DNA of 64,000 bases, from contig JBBEBQ010000011.1 of the NCBI GenBank assembly GCA_040882285.1, forward strand, positions 51,833-115,832, in the 5' to 3' direction. The notes below the pieces were generated by a model. That model saw only the letters and a list, made by a program, of their open reading frames with translations. It was not told where the DNA came from and ran no database searches. This DNA comes from Gemmatimonadaceae bacterium (lineage in GTDB: Bacteria > Gemmatimonadota > Gemmatimonadetes > Gemmatimonadales > Gemmatimonadaceae). The position numbers and the translations under genes were made by a program. Below, piece after piece: positions 26,356-35,294 of the stretch; the first letter of the stretch is position 1; each line of letters begins with the position of its first letter.

Positions 26356-26431
26356 TCACCGCTTGCCTTTCCTCCCGTCCCTTCCGAGGTTTCCAAATCT
26401 CGCGTCGCCTGTCCCCAGTCATGGCCTCCCA

Positions 26432-27880
26432 ATGATTTTCTCCGCGCGCCCGTTTGCCCGTAGCCTTGCGTTCTGCTTCTCGGTCGTAGCGCTCGCATGC
26501 GCCCCACTCCCCGCGCAACGACCTGGGGCGCCGGCACCCGTCGGCACCCGCCCGATCGACTGGCCCGCGCTGGCCGACGAGACCACGCGGATCATGGCGG
26601 GCTACCTGAGAATCGACACCAGCAATCCGCCCGGGAACGAGCTGGCCGGCGCGCTCTACCTCAAGGACATCCTCGAGCGGGAAGGCTTCGAGGTCCAGGT
26701 GCTGGACACCGCCGAGCTGGGATCAGGCCGCGCGAACATTTACGCGCGGCTCAAGGGGAACGGATCGAAGAAGGCGATAGCGCTGGTGCATCACATCGAC
26801 GTGGTGCCGGCCACGCCTTCGTTCTGGACGGTGCCGCCGTTCTCCGGCGAGATCCGCGACGGATACTTGTGGGGCCGCGGCGCGCTGGACATGAAGGGAC
26901 ACGGCATCGCCCAGCTGATGGCGCTGATCGCGCTGAAGCGGAGCGGGGTGCCGCTCAACCGCGACATCGTCTTCATCGGCAACGCCGACGAGGAGCTGGG
27001 CTCGACCGGCGCCGTGGTCTTCGTCCAGCGCCATCCGGATCTGATCCGCGACGTGGAGTACGTGCTCACGGAGAGCACGAACAACCTGGTGGAAGACGGG
27101 AAGCTGATTCATTTCAGCGTCGGGGTGGCCGAAAAGCGCACGTTCTGGCAGAGACTCACGGTGAAGGGCGTTCCGTCGCACGGCTCGATGCCGACGAAGC
27201 AGAACCCCGTGCCGCGGCTCGTGCAGGCGGTACACCGCCTCGGCACGTTCGAGACGCCGCTCGAGGTGACGCCCGGTGTCGAGCGGTACTTCCGCGACAT
27301 CTCGCGAACATACGACGAGCCGCAGCGCAGCTGGCTCGCGGACGTCCGCCGCGCGCTGGACGACTCGACCGCGCGTGCATGGATCCTCGACAATCCCACC
27401 TGGAACGCCTATCTCCGCATCACGATCACGCCGACGGTGCTGGCCGGGTCCAACAAGACCAACGTGATCCCGCCGGAAGCGACGGCGGAAGTCGACATCC
27501 GCATCCTCCCGCACCACAACCGCGACACCGTGCTCGCGATGCTCAAGCGGGTGGTGAACGACACGGCGGTCCATTTCAGCACGCTGATCGAGCCGAAGGC
27601 GCCGCTGGAAAGTCCGCTGGAGAGTCCCATCGTGCGCGCGATCGAGCGGGCCGCGCTGGAACGGCGGCCCGATGTGTTCGTCACGACGCCGCTGCTCAAC
27701 GGAGCGACCGACCGGCCCACGTACCAGGCGGCCGGGATCCTCACCTACGGCGTCGACCCGTTTCTTGTCGAAACGCGCGAGAACCGCATGGGAGTCCACG
27801 GCAACAACGAGCGGATCTCACTCGAGAACATCGCGTTCGGCGTGAAGTACCTGTACGACATTCTGCGGTACGCGCAGTAA
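26432..27880 (+). CDS. M20 family zinc peptidase (carboxypeptidase/ArgE-like), lipoprotein
   Basis: The start at ATG 26432 gives a signal peptide ending in the lipobox VALAC. The metal ligands and catalytic residues are plain: HHIDVVPA (His and Asp), GRGALDMKGHG (bridging Asp) and NADEELGSTG (Glu-Glu pair). The inserted dimerisation domain is present, and the C-terminal ligand region ENRMGVHGNNERI is intact. The 482-residue length fits periplasmic M20 peptidases acting on peptides or N-acyl amino acids. The stop is followed immediately by heptad array G. Confidence 0.9.
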   Translation: MIFSARPFARSLAFCFSVVALACAPLPAQRPGAPAPVGTRPIDWPALADETTRIMAGYLRIDTSNPPGNELAGALYLKDILEREGFEVQVLDTAELGSGRANIYARLKGNGSKKAIALVHHIDVVPATPSFWTVPPFSGEIRDGYLWGRGALDMKGHGIAQLMALIALKRSGVPLNRDIVFIGNADEELGSTGAVVFVQRHPDLIRDVEYVLTESTNNLVEDGKLIHFSVGVAEKRTFWQRLTVKGVPSHGSMPTKQNPVPRLVQAVHRLGTFETPLEVTPGVERYFRDISRTYDEPQRSWLADVRRALDDSTARAWILDNPTWNAYLRITITPTVLAGSNKTNVIPPEATAEVDIRILPHHNRDTVLAMLKRVVNDTAVHFSTLIEPKAPLESPLESPIVRAIERAALERRPDVFVTTPLLNGATDRPTYQAAGILTYGVDPFLVETRENRMGVHGNNERISLENIAFGVKYLYDILRYAQ

Positions 27881-27885
27881 CTGCG

Positions 27886-27927
27886 CTGCGTGCTGCGTGC
27901 TGCGTGCTGCGTGCTGCGTGCTGCGTG
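27886..27927. repeat. Heptad array G, six perfect CTGCGTG units
   Basis: Six identical CTGCGTG units, preceded by a partial copy at 27881-27885, start right after the M20 stop codon. Related units in inverted orientation lie at 28864-28891 on the other side of the PhzF-like gene. Confidence 0.97.
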
Positions 27928-27932
27928 CCGGG

Positions 27933-28841
27933 TCAGGCCAGGCTGAACTCGCCCTGACTGACGATCACTGCATTTCCGCCCACACGAACAGTGTAGACGA
28001 TCCCGCCGCGCACGTCGCATTCGAGCTCGAGGATACTTGGCCGCCCCATCTCGAAACCCTGCTCGATTCGCCAATTGTGCCGCCCGTCGGAGAGCCTTTC
28101 GCTCGCCGCCAGGTAACCTGCAAACGCGGCAACCGCGCTGCCGGTGGCGGGATCTTCGGGGACGCCTAGCAGAGGCGCGAACATCCGCGCGCGAAAATCG
28201 GAACCGGGCAGTTCGGCGTCGCGAGTAAAAAGAAAGAGGTCCGGAGCCCAGTAATCGCCGAGCGCCTCCCGCCAGGCACCGAGGTCGGGATTGGCTGCTG
28301 CGAGCGAGGCGCGATTGCGCAGTGGCACAAACAGATACGGAACGCCACAGGAAAACGCGGCGGACTCCATCTCGGAGTCCAGGTGTACGGGCTCTAGCGA
28401 AATCGCCTCCGCCAATTCCACGGCCCCAGGAGCCGGCGCGCCGCCCTCCGGGAGTCGCGCGGTCGTTAACTGTGCCCAAGTCGGCACCGCGCCGGAGAAG
28501 CGCACCTCAACCGGCACGGCGCCCACACCTTCCTCCAGGACGACCCGCGCCTTCCCACCGCGCCGTGCGACGCGCTGTAGCGCGGCGAGAAGAATCGCCG
28601 TGCCGATGGTCGGATGACCGGCGAATGGCAGCTCGACTGCGGGCGTGAATATCCGCACGCGCGCTGTGTTCAGCGAATCCCCCGGCGGATACACGAACAC
28701 GGTCTCCGAGAGATTGAACTCGCGCGCGATCGCCTGGAGCCGGTCGTCGGGTATCGACTCCGCGTCGGGAAACACCGCGAGCTGATTTCCCGCGAGCGGC
28801 GTGTCGGTAAAAACGTCGAGCGTGAAAAACCGATGCTTCAT
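27933..28841 (-). CDS. PhzF-like isomerase/epimerase
   Basis: The 302-residue protein has the diaminopimelate-epimerase-like double fold of the PhzF family. Key features are LAGNQLAVF, EFNLSETVFV (with the catalytic Glu at about 46), AGHPTIGTA and the C-terminal DPATGSAVAAF. Members catalyse isomerisations; most chromosomal ones have no known substrate. ATG 28841 was chosen (MKHRFFTLDVFTDTP); the frame is open upstream to 29009 within the ABC gene, without homology. The gene is bracketed by inverted heptad arrays. Confidence 0.9.
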   Translation of the reverse strand: MKHRFFTLDVFTDTPLAGNQLAVFPDAESIPDDRLQAIAREFNLSETVFVYPPGDSLNTARVRIFTPAVELPFAGHPTIGTAILLAALQRVARRGGKARVVLEEGVGAVPVEVRFSGAVPTWAQLTTARLPEGGAPAPGAVELAEAISLEPVHLDSEMESAAFSCGVPYLFVPLRNRASLAAANPDLGAWREALGDYWAPDLFLFTRDAELPGSDFRARMFAPLLGVPEDPATGSAVAAFAGYLAASERLSDGRHNWRIEQGFEMGRPSILELECDVRGGIVYTVRVGGNAVIVSQGEFSLA

Positions 28842-28863
28842 CCTTGGAACAATCTCTCCAGGG

Positions 28864-28891
28864 CGCAGCGCGCAGCGCGCAGCACGCAGGG
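28864..28891. repeat. Heptad array H, units CGCAGCG/CGCAGCA (inverted relative to array G)
   Basis: About four units lie between the PhzF start and the end of the ABC exporter gene. On the - strand they read CGCTGCG/TGCTGCG, matching the CTGCGTG unit of array G. They overlap the region where the PhzF ribosome-binding site should be. Confidence 0.85.
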
Positions 28892-28902
28892 CCATTTCCG
28901 CA

Positions 28903-30774
28903 TTACAGCGGCCCTCTTGTTGCCACCCCGCCCATCCCTTCCAACGGCGACGGCTCTTCCGGCGTGAAGTCCTCCCCGGGATTGATGAACCGGTCCCGCT
29001 CGATTCCATACTGCTTGTCGTACAGCTGCCGGTAGCGGCCGTCCATCTCGATCAGCTCGGCGTGCGTCCCTCGCTCCACCAGGTGGCCGCCGTCGAGCAC
29101 CAGGATCTGGTCCGCGCTCTCGATGGTCGAGAGCCGGTGCGCGATGACGAACGTTGTCCGTCCGTGACGCAGCGACCGCAGACCGTCGCGAATCAACGCC
29201 TCGCTCTCGCTGTCGAGGCTCGATGTCGCTTCATCCAGAATGAGAATCCGCGGATCGGCCACGATCGCGCGCGCTATGGCGACGCGCTGCCGCTGCCCGC
29301 CGGACAGCTTCACGCCGCGCTCGCCGACGATCGTGTCGTATTTGAGCTCGAACTCCTCCACGAACTCGTCGCAATGCGCGATGCGGCCCGCCGCCCGGAT
29401 CTCCTCGTCCGTCGCGTCGGGCTTGGAGAAGGCGATGTTCTCCCTGATCGTTCCGTCGAACAGAAAATTGTCCTGCAGCACGACGCCGAGCTGCGAGCGA
29501 TAGTCGAGCAGCCGCACGCTCGCCAGGTCGCGCCCGTCCACGAGCACCCGGCCGCGGTCGGGACGATTGAACGCCATCACGAGGTTGATCAGGGTGCTCT
29601 TCCCCGATCCGCTCGGCCCGACGAGCGCCGTAGTGAACCCGGCGGGCGCGACGAAGGAGATGTCCTTCAGCACCGGCCGCCCCGGCACGTACGCGAAGGA
29701 GACGTTCTCGAACGCGACCTCGCCACTTACCTCCGGCAGCGGCTCGCGCGTCGAATCCTCGGCCTGCTCGCTGGCCATCTGCCGCAGCTCGCGAATGCGG
29801 TCGAGACCGGCGAACGCCTCGGTGATCTGCGTTCCGATCGAGGCGATCTGAATGAGCGGCGCGGCCACCAGCCCCACGAAGAAGATGTACATCACGAAAT
29901 CGCCGAGCGTCATCGTGCCGCCGAGAATCGCGCGCCCTCCCACGATTATCATCAGCACGCCGATCGCGCCGACGATCACCGTCGCCCCGGCGCCCACGGC
30001 GGAAGTGCCCGTGATGGTGCGCGCGATGTTCCGGAAGAGCTTCTCGACCGCCTCCGTGAAGATCCGCTCCTCGCGTTCCTCGGCGACGTACACCTTTACG
30101 ATCCGGATTCCGCCGAGGGATTCCGCCAGGCGCCCGGTGGCGTCCGCGTTCAGCTCCCCCCGCGCGCGGAACAGCGGACGGATCCGCCCGAACGCCACAG
30201 CCATCATCCCGCCGAACGCGCCGAGGATGAACAGCATGCCGAGCGTGAGCTGCCAGTTCAGATTGAACAGCACGATCAATCCGATGACAGCCGTGACTAG
30301 ACCGCCCGTCAGCTGCACCAGTCCGGTGCCGACCAGGTTGCGGATTCCCTCCGCGTCGGTCATCACCCGCGAGATCAGGATTCCCGTCTTGGTGGAGTCG
30401 AAGAACGCGATGGGCAGCCGGAGCACGTGGGCGTGGACCGCGCGGCGCATGTCGGTGATCGCCCGCTGCGCGGTGACGCTGACGACCTGCGACAGCGAGA
30501 ATCCGGTCGCCGCCTGGATCAGGGTGGCCAGGCCCGCGGCCAGCGCCAGCGGCACGAGCAGCTCCACCCGCCGGTTCCCGATCACGTCGTCGATCAGGTA
30601 CTTCGAGCTCGCGGGCAGCACGAGGCCGGCGAACCGGTTCACGAGCATGAGCGCCATGCCGATCGCCAGAGGGCGGCGATGGCTCCAGATCAGCTGTCGC
30701 GCTTCGCTCCACGCCCGGGAGTAATCGATCGGCTTTTTTTCCGGCTGGATGCGGCGAGGCGGTTGTGTGGCCAC
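28903..30774 (-). CDS. ABC exporter, fused membrane and ATPase domains (MsbA-like)
   Basis: The 623-residue half transporter has a six-helix membrane domain (about 35-335) and a nucleotide-binding domain with Walker A GPSGSGKST, Q loop VLQDNFLF, signature LSGGQRQR, Walker B ILILDEATSSLD and H loop IAHRLST. It works as a dimer exporting lipids or drugs. The membrane-domain phrase LPIAFFDSTKTGILISR is typical of lipid A/multidrug exporters (MsbA, BmrA). No partner subunit is adjacent, so a homodimer is likely. The cargo cannot be told from the sequence. Confidence 0.92.
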   Translation of the reverse strand: MATQPPRRIQPEKKPIDYSRAWSEARQLIWSHRRPLAIGMALMLVNRFAGLVLPASSKYLIDDVIGNRRVELLVPLALAAGLATLIQAATGFSLSQVVSVTAQRAITDMRRAVHAHVLRLPIAFFDSTKTGILISRVMTDAEGIRNLVGTGLVQLTGGLVTAVIGLIVLFNLNWQLTLGMLFILGAFGGMMAVAFGRIRPLFRARGELNADATGRLAESLGGIRIVKVYVAEEREERIFTEAVEKLFRNIARTITGTSAVGAGATVIVGAIGVLMIIVGGRAILGGTMTLGDFVMYIFFVGLVAAPLIQIASIGTQITEAFAGLDRIRELRQMASEQAEDSTREPLPEVSGEVAFENVSFAYVPGRPVLKDISFVAPAGFTTALVGPSGSGKSTLINLVMAFNRPDRGRVLVDGRDLASVRLLDYRSQLGVVLQDNFLFDGTIRENIAFSKPDATDEEIRAAGRIAHCDEFVEEFELKYDTIVGERGVKLSGGQRQRVAIARAIVADPRILILDEATSSLDSESEALIRDGLRSLRHGRTTFVIAHRLSTIESADQILVLDGGHLVERGTHAELIEMDGRYRQLYDKQYGIERDRFINPGEDFTPEEPSPLEGMGGVATRGPL

Positions 30775-30802
30775 AGGCGGTAGCGGGAGAGAGCGGAAAC
30801 GT

Positions 30803-30830
30803 GCGCTGCTTGCTGCGTGCGACGTGCTGC
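30803..30830. repeat. Heptad array I, degenerate GTGCTGC units
   Basis: Four units (GCGCTGC, TTGCTGC, GTGCGAC, GTGCTGC) lie 29 bases upstream of the ABC exporter start, in the divergent space with the DUF5916 gene. The unit equals that of array G in another phase. Confidence 0.75.
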
Positions 30831-30927
30831 ATGAGAAGCTATGCGAGTGCGCCCCTCGCCGAAACCGAGCGAGCCCGCCGGACGTACACCGGGTACAGGC
30901 TGCACGTAGCTAGTTTTCCCTGCGAGA

Positions 30928-30946
30928 CGGGAGCCCTTTGCTCCCG
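30928..30946 (+). promoter_or_regulatory. Short hairpin in the leader of the DUF5916 gene
   Basis: A perfect 7-bp stem (CGGGAGC/GCTCCCG) with loop CCTTT lies 25 bases before the ATG at 30972. It might act on translation or mRNA stability. No known regulatory RNA class is recognised. Confidence 0.45.
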
Positions 30947-30971
30947 CCATCGTCCCTCGAAACAAGCGCTG

Positions 30972-33638
30972 ATGCTCCGACTATTAGCTCTCGCCTTCTG
31001 CTTTGCCGGGCCCGTATGGGCGCAACAGACCGATGCTCCCCCGCAGATCGTCGCCGAGCAGCCGCGACCGGTGCTGCGCGCTACCTCGCTGGATGGAAGC
31101 ATCCACGTGGACGGCAAACTCATCGAGCCGGCATGGGACGCCGCGCCGGCGTACACGGATTTCCGGCAGACTGATCCGTTCGAAGGGCAGCCGGTGTCGG
31201 AGCGGACCGAGCTGCGGATCCTGTACGACAGGGACGCGATTTACCTCGGCCTGCGCATGTTCGATTCCGAGCCCGGCGGTATCCGGTCCCGCCTCGCGCG
31301 GCGCGACGAGCCGATCTTCGGAGCGGATCTCGTCGAGATCTACATGGACACGTATCTCGACCGGCTCACGGGATTCGTCTTCCGGATCACCCCGGCCGGC
31401 GCCGTGCGCGACGCGGCGTGGCTCGCTCCCGGCAGCGGTGGCTGGGGTCAGGACAACTCCTGGGACGCCGTCTGGGAATCCGCGACGACGATCGACTCCG
31501 CGGGGTGGACCGCCGAGCTCAGGATTCCCTTCTCGCAGCTGCGCTACAACGTGGGGCCGGCCGATACGACCTGGGGTATCCAGGTCAGGCGGGACATCGC
31601 GCGGAGAGGGGAGATTGCCGTGCTGGCGTTCACGCCGAAGCGGCTTCCCGGCGGTCCGCAGGCGTGGGGCGACCTGACCGGTCTGCGCGGCCTGCCGCGC
31701 ACGCGGAATCTCGAGCTGATGCCGTACGTCACGGCCCGCGCCGAGTATCTCCACGTGGCCCCCGGCGACCCGTTCCGCGGCTCGAGCGAGTACCGCACGA
31801 ACTTCGGCGCCGACCTCAAGTACAGCCTGACGAGCAGCATGCGGTTGAGCGCGACGGTCAATCCGGACTTCGGCCAGGTCGAAGTCGATCCGGCACGGGT
31901 GAATCTCTCCGCCAACGAGCTTTTCTTCGAGGAAAAGCGACCGTTCTTCATCGAGGGATCGGACATCTTTCAGTTCGGCAGGATCCGGACGAACAATTCG
32001 TTCTCGTTTCCCACGTTCTTCCATTCCCGCCGGATCGGGCGCGAGCCGCAGCGGCGATTGACGGGCCACGATTATGTGGACTCGCCCGACGAGGCGACGA
32101 TCGCGGGCGCCGCCAAGGTCACGGGAAAGACCTCCCGTGGCCTGTCCGTCGGCGTACTGGATGCCGTCACGACTCGCGAGCGGGCACGCTTCGCCGACGC
32201 CTCCGGCGCGCGCGGCACGGCGCCGGTAGAGCCGATGACGAACTTTCTCGTGGGCCGGGTGCAGCAGAACTTCCGCGAGGGAAACACCACTGTAGGGACG
32301 CTGCTGACCGCGGTAAATCGTGATCTCGACGATCCCGCTCTGGCCGAGCTGCTGCGGAGAGACTCGTACCTCGCCGGACTCGATTTCACTCACAGCTGGA
32401 AGCAACGGGAGTGGAGCCTCGACGGCGCGGTCGCCCGCAGCTCCGTGTTCGGGGCTCCCGTCGCGATCGCGCGCACGCAGCTATCGCCGGTGCATTACTT
32501 CCAGCGCCCGGATCTGGAGTCGGATCGCTTCGATCCGGGTCGCCGCTCCCTCCACGGTACGGGCGCGCAGGTGGCCGTAGCCAAGAACTCCGGAAAGCAC
32601 TGGATCGGAAGCGCCACTTATCAGGGAGTGAGCCCGGGATTCGAGGCGAACGACGTCGGATTCCATTCGCTCACAGCGTATCACGCCGCGTCCTCGGTGA
32701 TCGCGTACAAGGAGGACGCTCCCGGCAGGATTCTTCGGAACTACTTTCTCGCGACCTTCAACGGCTATAACAGCAATTCCGACGGCGACAAGACCCAGCA
32801 CTACTACGGTTTCGTGACGGAAGGCCGGTTTCTGAACTTCTGGGAGTTCAGCTTGAAGGGGATTCTGGCGCGGCAGGCGTACGACGACCGGCTCACCCGG
32901 GGCGGTCCGATCATGCTGCAGCCGGCGGCCCGGAGACTCGAGCTCAATCTCAAGACCGATGAGCGGCGGATCTATGCGATTCGGGCCAAATACAGCCATT
33001 TCTCGGACGACGCCGGCTCGCGCGGCGGCGAATACGAGCTGGAGTTCAACATCAGGCCGACTTCCGCGCTGCGCCTGAGCTTCTCTCCCCAGTTCGAGCG
33101 GGAGCGGCGGGCCACGCAGTACATAACGCAGGCGGATGACGCTGCCGCGACGTCTACCTACGGCCGGCGCTACGTCTTCGGCGAGCTGCTGTACCACGAG
33201 CTGTCATTGGAGACTCGCGTGGATTGGACCTTCTCGCCGAAGCTGTCTCTGCAAATGTTCCTGCAGCCGCTCGTGGCGACGGGCGCGTACAGCAACTTCC
33301 GCGGCCTCAGCCGGCCGCGCACCCGCGACTTTGACCGCTTCTCCGAATCCGACGGCACGCTGGTCCGCACGAGCGACGGCGGCTACGCCGCGTTCCCAGC
33401 TCCGGGAAGCGTGATTGCCTTCGGAGATCCGGACTTTCACGAACGCGCGGTGCTGGGGAACGCCGTGGTGCGCTGGGAGTATCGTCCCGGGTCGGCGCTG
33501 TTCTTCGTGTGGCAGCAGCGCAGGTTCACTGAAGGTCCGGCGGGCGACTTCGAGCTCGGCCGCGACGTATCCGGGCTGTTCCGCGCCGCGCCGGAGAACG
33601 TGTTCGCCATCAAGGCGACGTACTGGTTCGGGCGGTAG
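30972..33638 (+). CDS. DUF5916 outer-membrane protein with N-terminal CBM9/DOMON-like domain
   Basis: The start at ATG 30972 gives a clean signal peptide (MLRLLALAFCFAGPVWAQ). Residues about 35-220 form the carbohydrate-binding-like domain (LDGSIHVDGKLIEPAWDAAP, YDRDAIYLGLRMFD). The rest is a beta-barrel of the DUF5916 family with the hallmark VNPDFGQVEVDPARVNLS followed by FFEEKRPFFIEGSDIF. It ends in FAIKATYWFGR. The 888-residue length is normal. The function is not established; such proteins accompany export or uptake at the outer membrane. It stands alone, divergent from the ABC exporter, and is followed by the largest heptad array. Confidence 0.88.
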   Translation: MLRLLALAFCFAGPVWAQQTDAPPQIVAEQPRPVLRATSLDGSIHVDGKLIEPAWDAAPAYTDFRQTDPFEGQPVSERTELRILYDRDAIYLGLRMFDSEPGGIRSRLARRDEPIFGADLVEIYMDTYLDRLTGFVFRITPAGAVRDAAWLAPGSGGWGQDNSWDAVWESATTIDSAGWTAELRIPFSQLRYNVGPADTTWGIQVRRDIARRGEIAVLAFTPKRLPGGPQAWGDLTGLRGLPRTRNLELMPYVTARAEYLHVAPGDPFRGSSEYRTNFGADLKYSLTSSMRLSATVNPDFGQVEVDPARVNLSANELFFEEKRPFFIEGSDIFQFGRIRTNNSFSFPTFFHSRRIGREPQRRLTGHDYVDSPDEATIAGAAKVTGKTSRGLSVGVLDAVTTRERARFADASGARGTAPVEPMTNFLVGRVQQNFREGNTTVGTLLTAVNRDLDDPALAELLRRDSYLAGLDFTHSWKQREWSLDGAVARSSVFGAPVAIARTQLSPVHYFQRPDLESDRFDPGRRSLHGTGAQVAVAKNSGKHWIGSATYQGVSPGFEANDVGFHSLTAYHAASSVIAYKEDAPGRILRNYFLATFNGYNSNSDGDKTQHYYGFVTEGRFLNFWEFSLKGILARQAYDDRLTRGGPIMLQPAARRLELNLKTDERRIYAIRAKYSHFSDDAGSRGGEYELEFNIRPTSALRLSFSPQFERERRATQYITQADDAAATSTYGRRYVFGELLYHELSLETRVDWTFSPKLSLQMFLQPLVATGAYSNFRGLSRPRTRDFDRFSESDGTLVRTSDGGYAAFPAPGSVIAFGDPDFHERAVLGNAVVRWEYRPGSALFFVWQQRRFTEGPAGDFELGRDVSGLFRAAPENVFAIKATYWFGR

Positions 33639-33642
33639 GGGC

Positions 33643-33712
33643 GGTGACTGGTGACTGGTGACTAGTGACTAGTGATTAGTGATTAGTGATTAGTGATTAG
33701 TGATCAGTGACT
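33643..33712. repeat. Heptad array B, ten tandem units of (A/G)GTGA(C/T)(T/C)
   Basis: Ten continuous 7-base units run as three GGTGACT, one AGTGACT, four AGTGATT, one AGTGATC and one AGTGACT. The array fills the gap between two convergent genes and its end reaches the stop codon (33711-33713) of the - strand gene. The first units are identical to array A1. Confidence 0.97.
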
Positions 33713-35294
33713 AGCCACCCGCCGGTCGCTCGTCCGCTGTCACTTCGGCGTCGAACGCGCCGGTAACGACTCGGCCGGCGCGTTTGACCTGGACCCAGAT
33801 GCGGTACTGGCCCGCGCTGGGAAAGGCGTACGGGAACGATACCACGTTGCCCAGAGTCATCCCCGCGTGCGTCGACGAAGCCGCTGAATCGGTCGCGGTA
33901 ACGCGGCGCGATAGCGTTCCGGGCACAGTGTCGCTCGCCGTCCGCAGATCGAAGCTGCGCTTGGCCGCCATGGGGACGGTCCCGGACGGATGCAGATGGA
34001 TGAACACAGACCGGTCGTCGCGCATGACCACCGCGTGCGCAGCCATGCCCATGTAAGGCTCCAGCTCCACCGGATTCCCCTCGAGATCCGTAATCGTGAA
34101 CCGAAGCGGAGCCGGCCGGCCGGCGACCAGCGGCGCGACAGGGCGATCCCAGCGTACCATCGTCTCCCGCGACGAAGTCACGCCGCTCGTCGCCGGCACG
34201 ACCGTGACGTGCCACGAATCGTCGCCCCGCGATCCCGAGCTGGGCTCGGCGGTCTGCGGCCGCAGCACGAGCGGCGCTGTCAGCGTCTGGGCGAAGCCGC
34301 TCTCGTGGACGACGTCGCCGTACACGTGATAGGGTCCGCCGGGCAGCGGCGGCCGCCGCGCGGTGAAGATCACCGTGTCGGACGTCGAAGGGTGCAGATG
34401 CGCGAAAGCGCGGAGGTCGTCGCTCACGACGAACATATGCATGAGTTTGCCATGGTCGGGAATCAGCGGCGTGAACCCGCCACGACTCCTTCCCGGCGGC
34501 AGCGACTCGTTCCTGCTCGCGACCCAGGCGCTGTCGGTGATGCGCAGCTCGATCGTGCTCGCCGCGGCCGAGTCCGTCGCGCTCGAGTCCGTCGCGCTCG
34601 AGTCCGTCGCGCTCGCGGCCGCCGGCATGGGACGGTAGATGGATCGCCGGTACGCCGCGTCTTCCGCGCGCCACCAGGCGCGGCCACCAAGGAGCGCCAG
34701 AGTCAGAATTACGGCCGCGGCGCCAAGCGCGATGCGGCCGCGCCTGCGCCGCGCGGCGTCCACTGGTGTGCCCGGCGGGAGCGATGCCTCGCGCGCCGCG
34801 GCGCCGGCGATGCTCACGATTCCCGCGAAGAGCACGAGCCCGACCAGCGCGAGACCGGTCGCGAGCGGCCCGTCCAGCGACAACCTGCGGGAAGCTACGA
34901 ATACAGCGGGCACGATGACGCTGCCCGCTCCCTTCGCGCCGGACACGTTGATCGTGACGCTGTTCGATCCTCCGGACATCACCCACAGCGAGATCGCGTA
35001 CAGCTCCGGATCGCCCGCGACGGGAATGGCTTGCTCCGGGGGCGGTGGCGCGCCGGCGGCGTCGAACTTGTTCACGCTCGCAGTCACCGCGACGCGGCCG
35101 GCCTCCCGCGCCGAGTCGTAGACTCTGACGGAGATGTCCGCGATCGCCGGAACCACTCCGGGAGAGCTCACGTGAACCAGCAGTCGGTACGGACCCGCGT
35201 TGCCCTCGAACCAGGTGTCGGGGCTGCCGATGTGCGCGGCGCAGATCAGCACGAATGCGAACGCGCCAAGCGCGCGCGACAGCAAACGCGTCAC
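33711..35294 (-). CDS. Membrane protein with periplasmic YtkA/CopC-like domains, function unknown
   Basis: The start is GTG 35294, overlapping the stop of the upstream gene (GTGA); the frame is open far upstream, but that part lies under the real neighbouring gene. The 527-residue protein has a signal/anchor segment (LLSRALGAFAFVLICAA), an Ig-like domain (LVHVSSPGVVPAIADISVRV), two membrane segments at about 155-175 and 195-213, an ATDSS repeat and two further beta domains with His-rich phrases (LRAFAHLHPSTSD, SVFIHLHPSGT). The HLHP pattern hints at copper binding as in YtkA-like proteins, which is inference. It forms a two-gene unit with the gene at 35291. Confidence 0.7.
   Translation of the reverse strand: MTRLLSRALGAFAFVLICAAHIGSPDTWFEGNAGPYRLLVHVSSPGVVPAIADISVRVYDSAREAGRVAVTASVNKFDAAGAPPPPEQAIPVAGDPELYAISLWVMSGGSNSVTINVSGAKGAGSVIVPAVFVASRRLSLDGPLATGLALVGLVLFAGIVSIAGAAAREASLPPGTPVDAARRRRGRIALGAAAVILTLALLGGRAWWRAEDAAYRRSIYRPMPAAASATDSSATDSSATDSAAASTIELRITDSAWVASRNESLPPGRSRGGFTPLIPDHGKLMHMFVVSDDLRAFAHLHPSTSDTVIFTARRPPLPGGPYHVYGDVVHESGFAQTLTAPLVLRPQTAEPSSGSRGDDSWHVTVVPATSGVTSSRETMVRWDRPVAPLVAGRPAPLRFTITDLEGNPVELEPYMGMAAHAVVMRDDRSVFIHLHPSGTVPMAAKRSFDLRTASDTVPGTLSRRVTATDSAASSTHAGMTLGNVVSFPYAFPSAGQYRIWVQVKRAGRVVTGAFDAEVTADERPAGG

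Noticed and set aside
28842..29009. Longer N-terminus for the PhzF-like protein
   Set aside because: The extension is Arg-rich, runs through heptad array H into the ABC gene, and the family begins at MKHRFFTLDVF.
30765..30971. Longer N-terminus for the DUF5916 protein
   Set aside because: It would bury the clear signal peptide at 30972 and translate heptad array I.
33643..33712. CRISPR array
   Set aside because: Units are 7 bases with no spacers; no cas genes are present.
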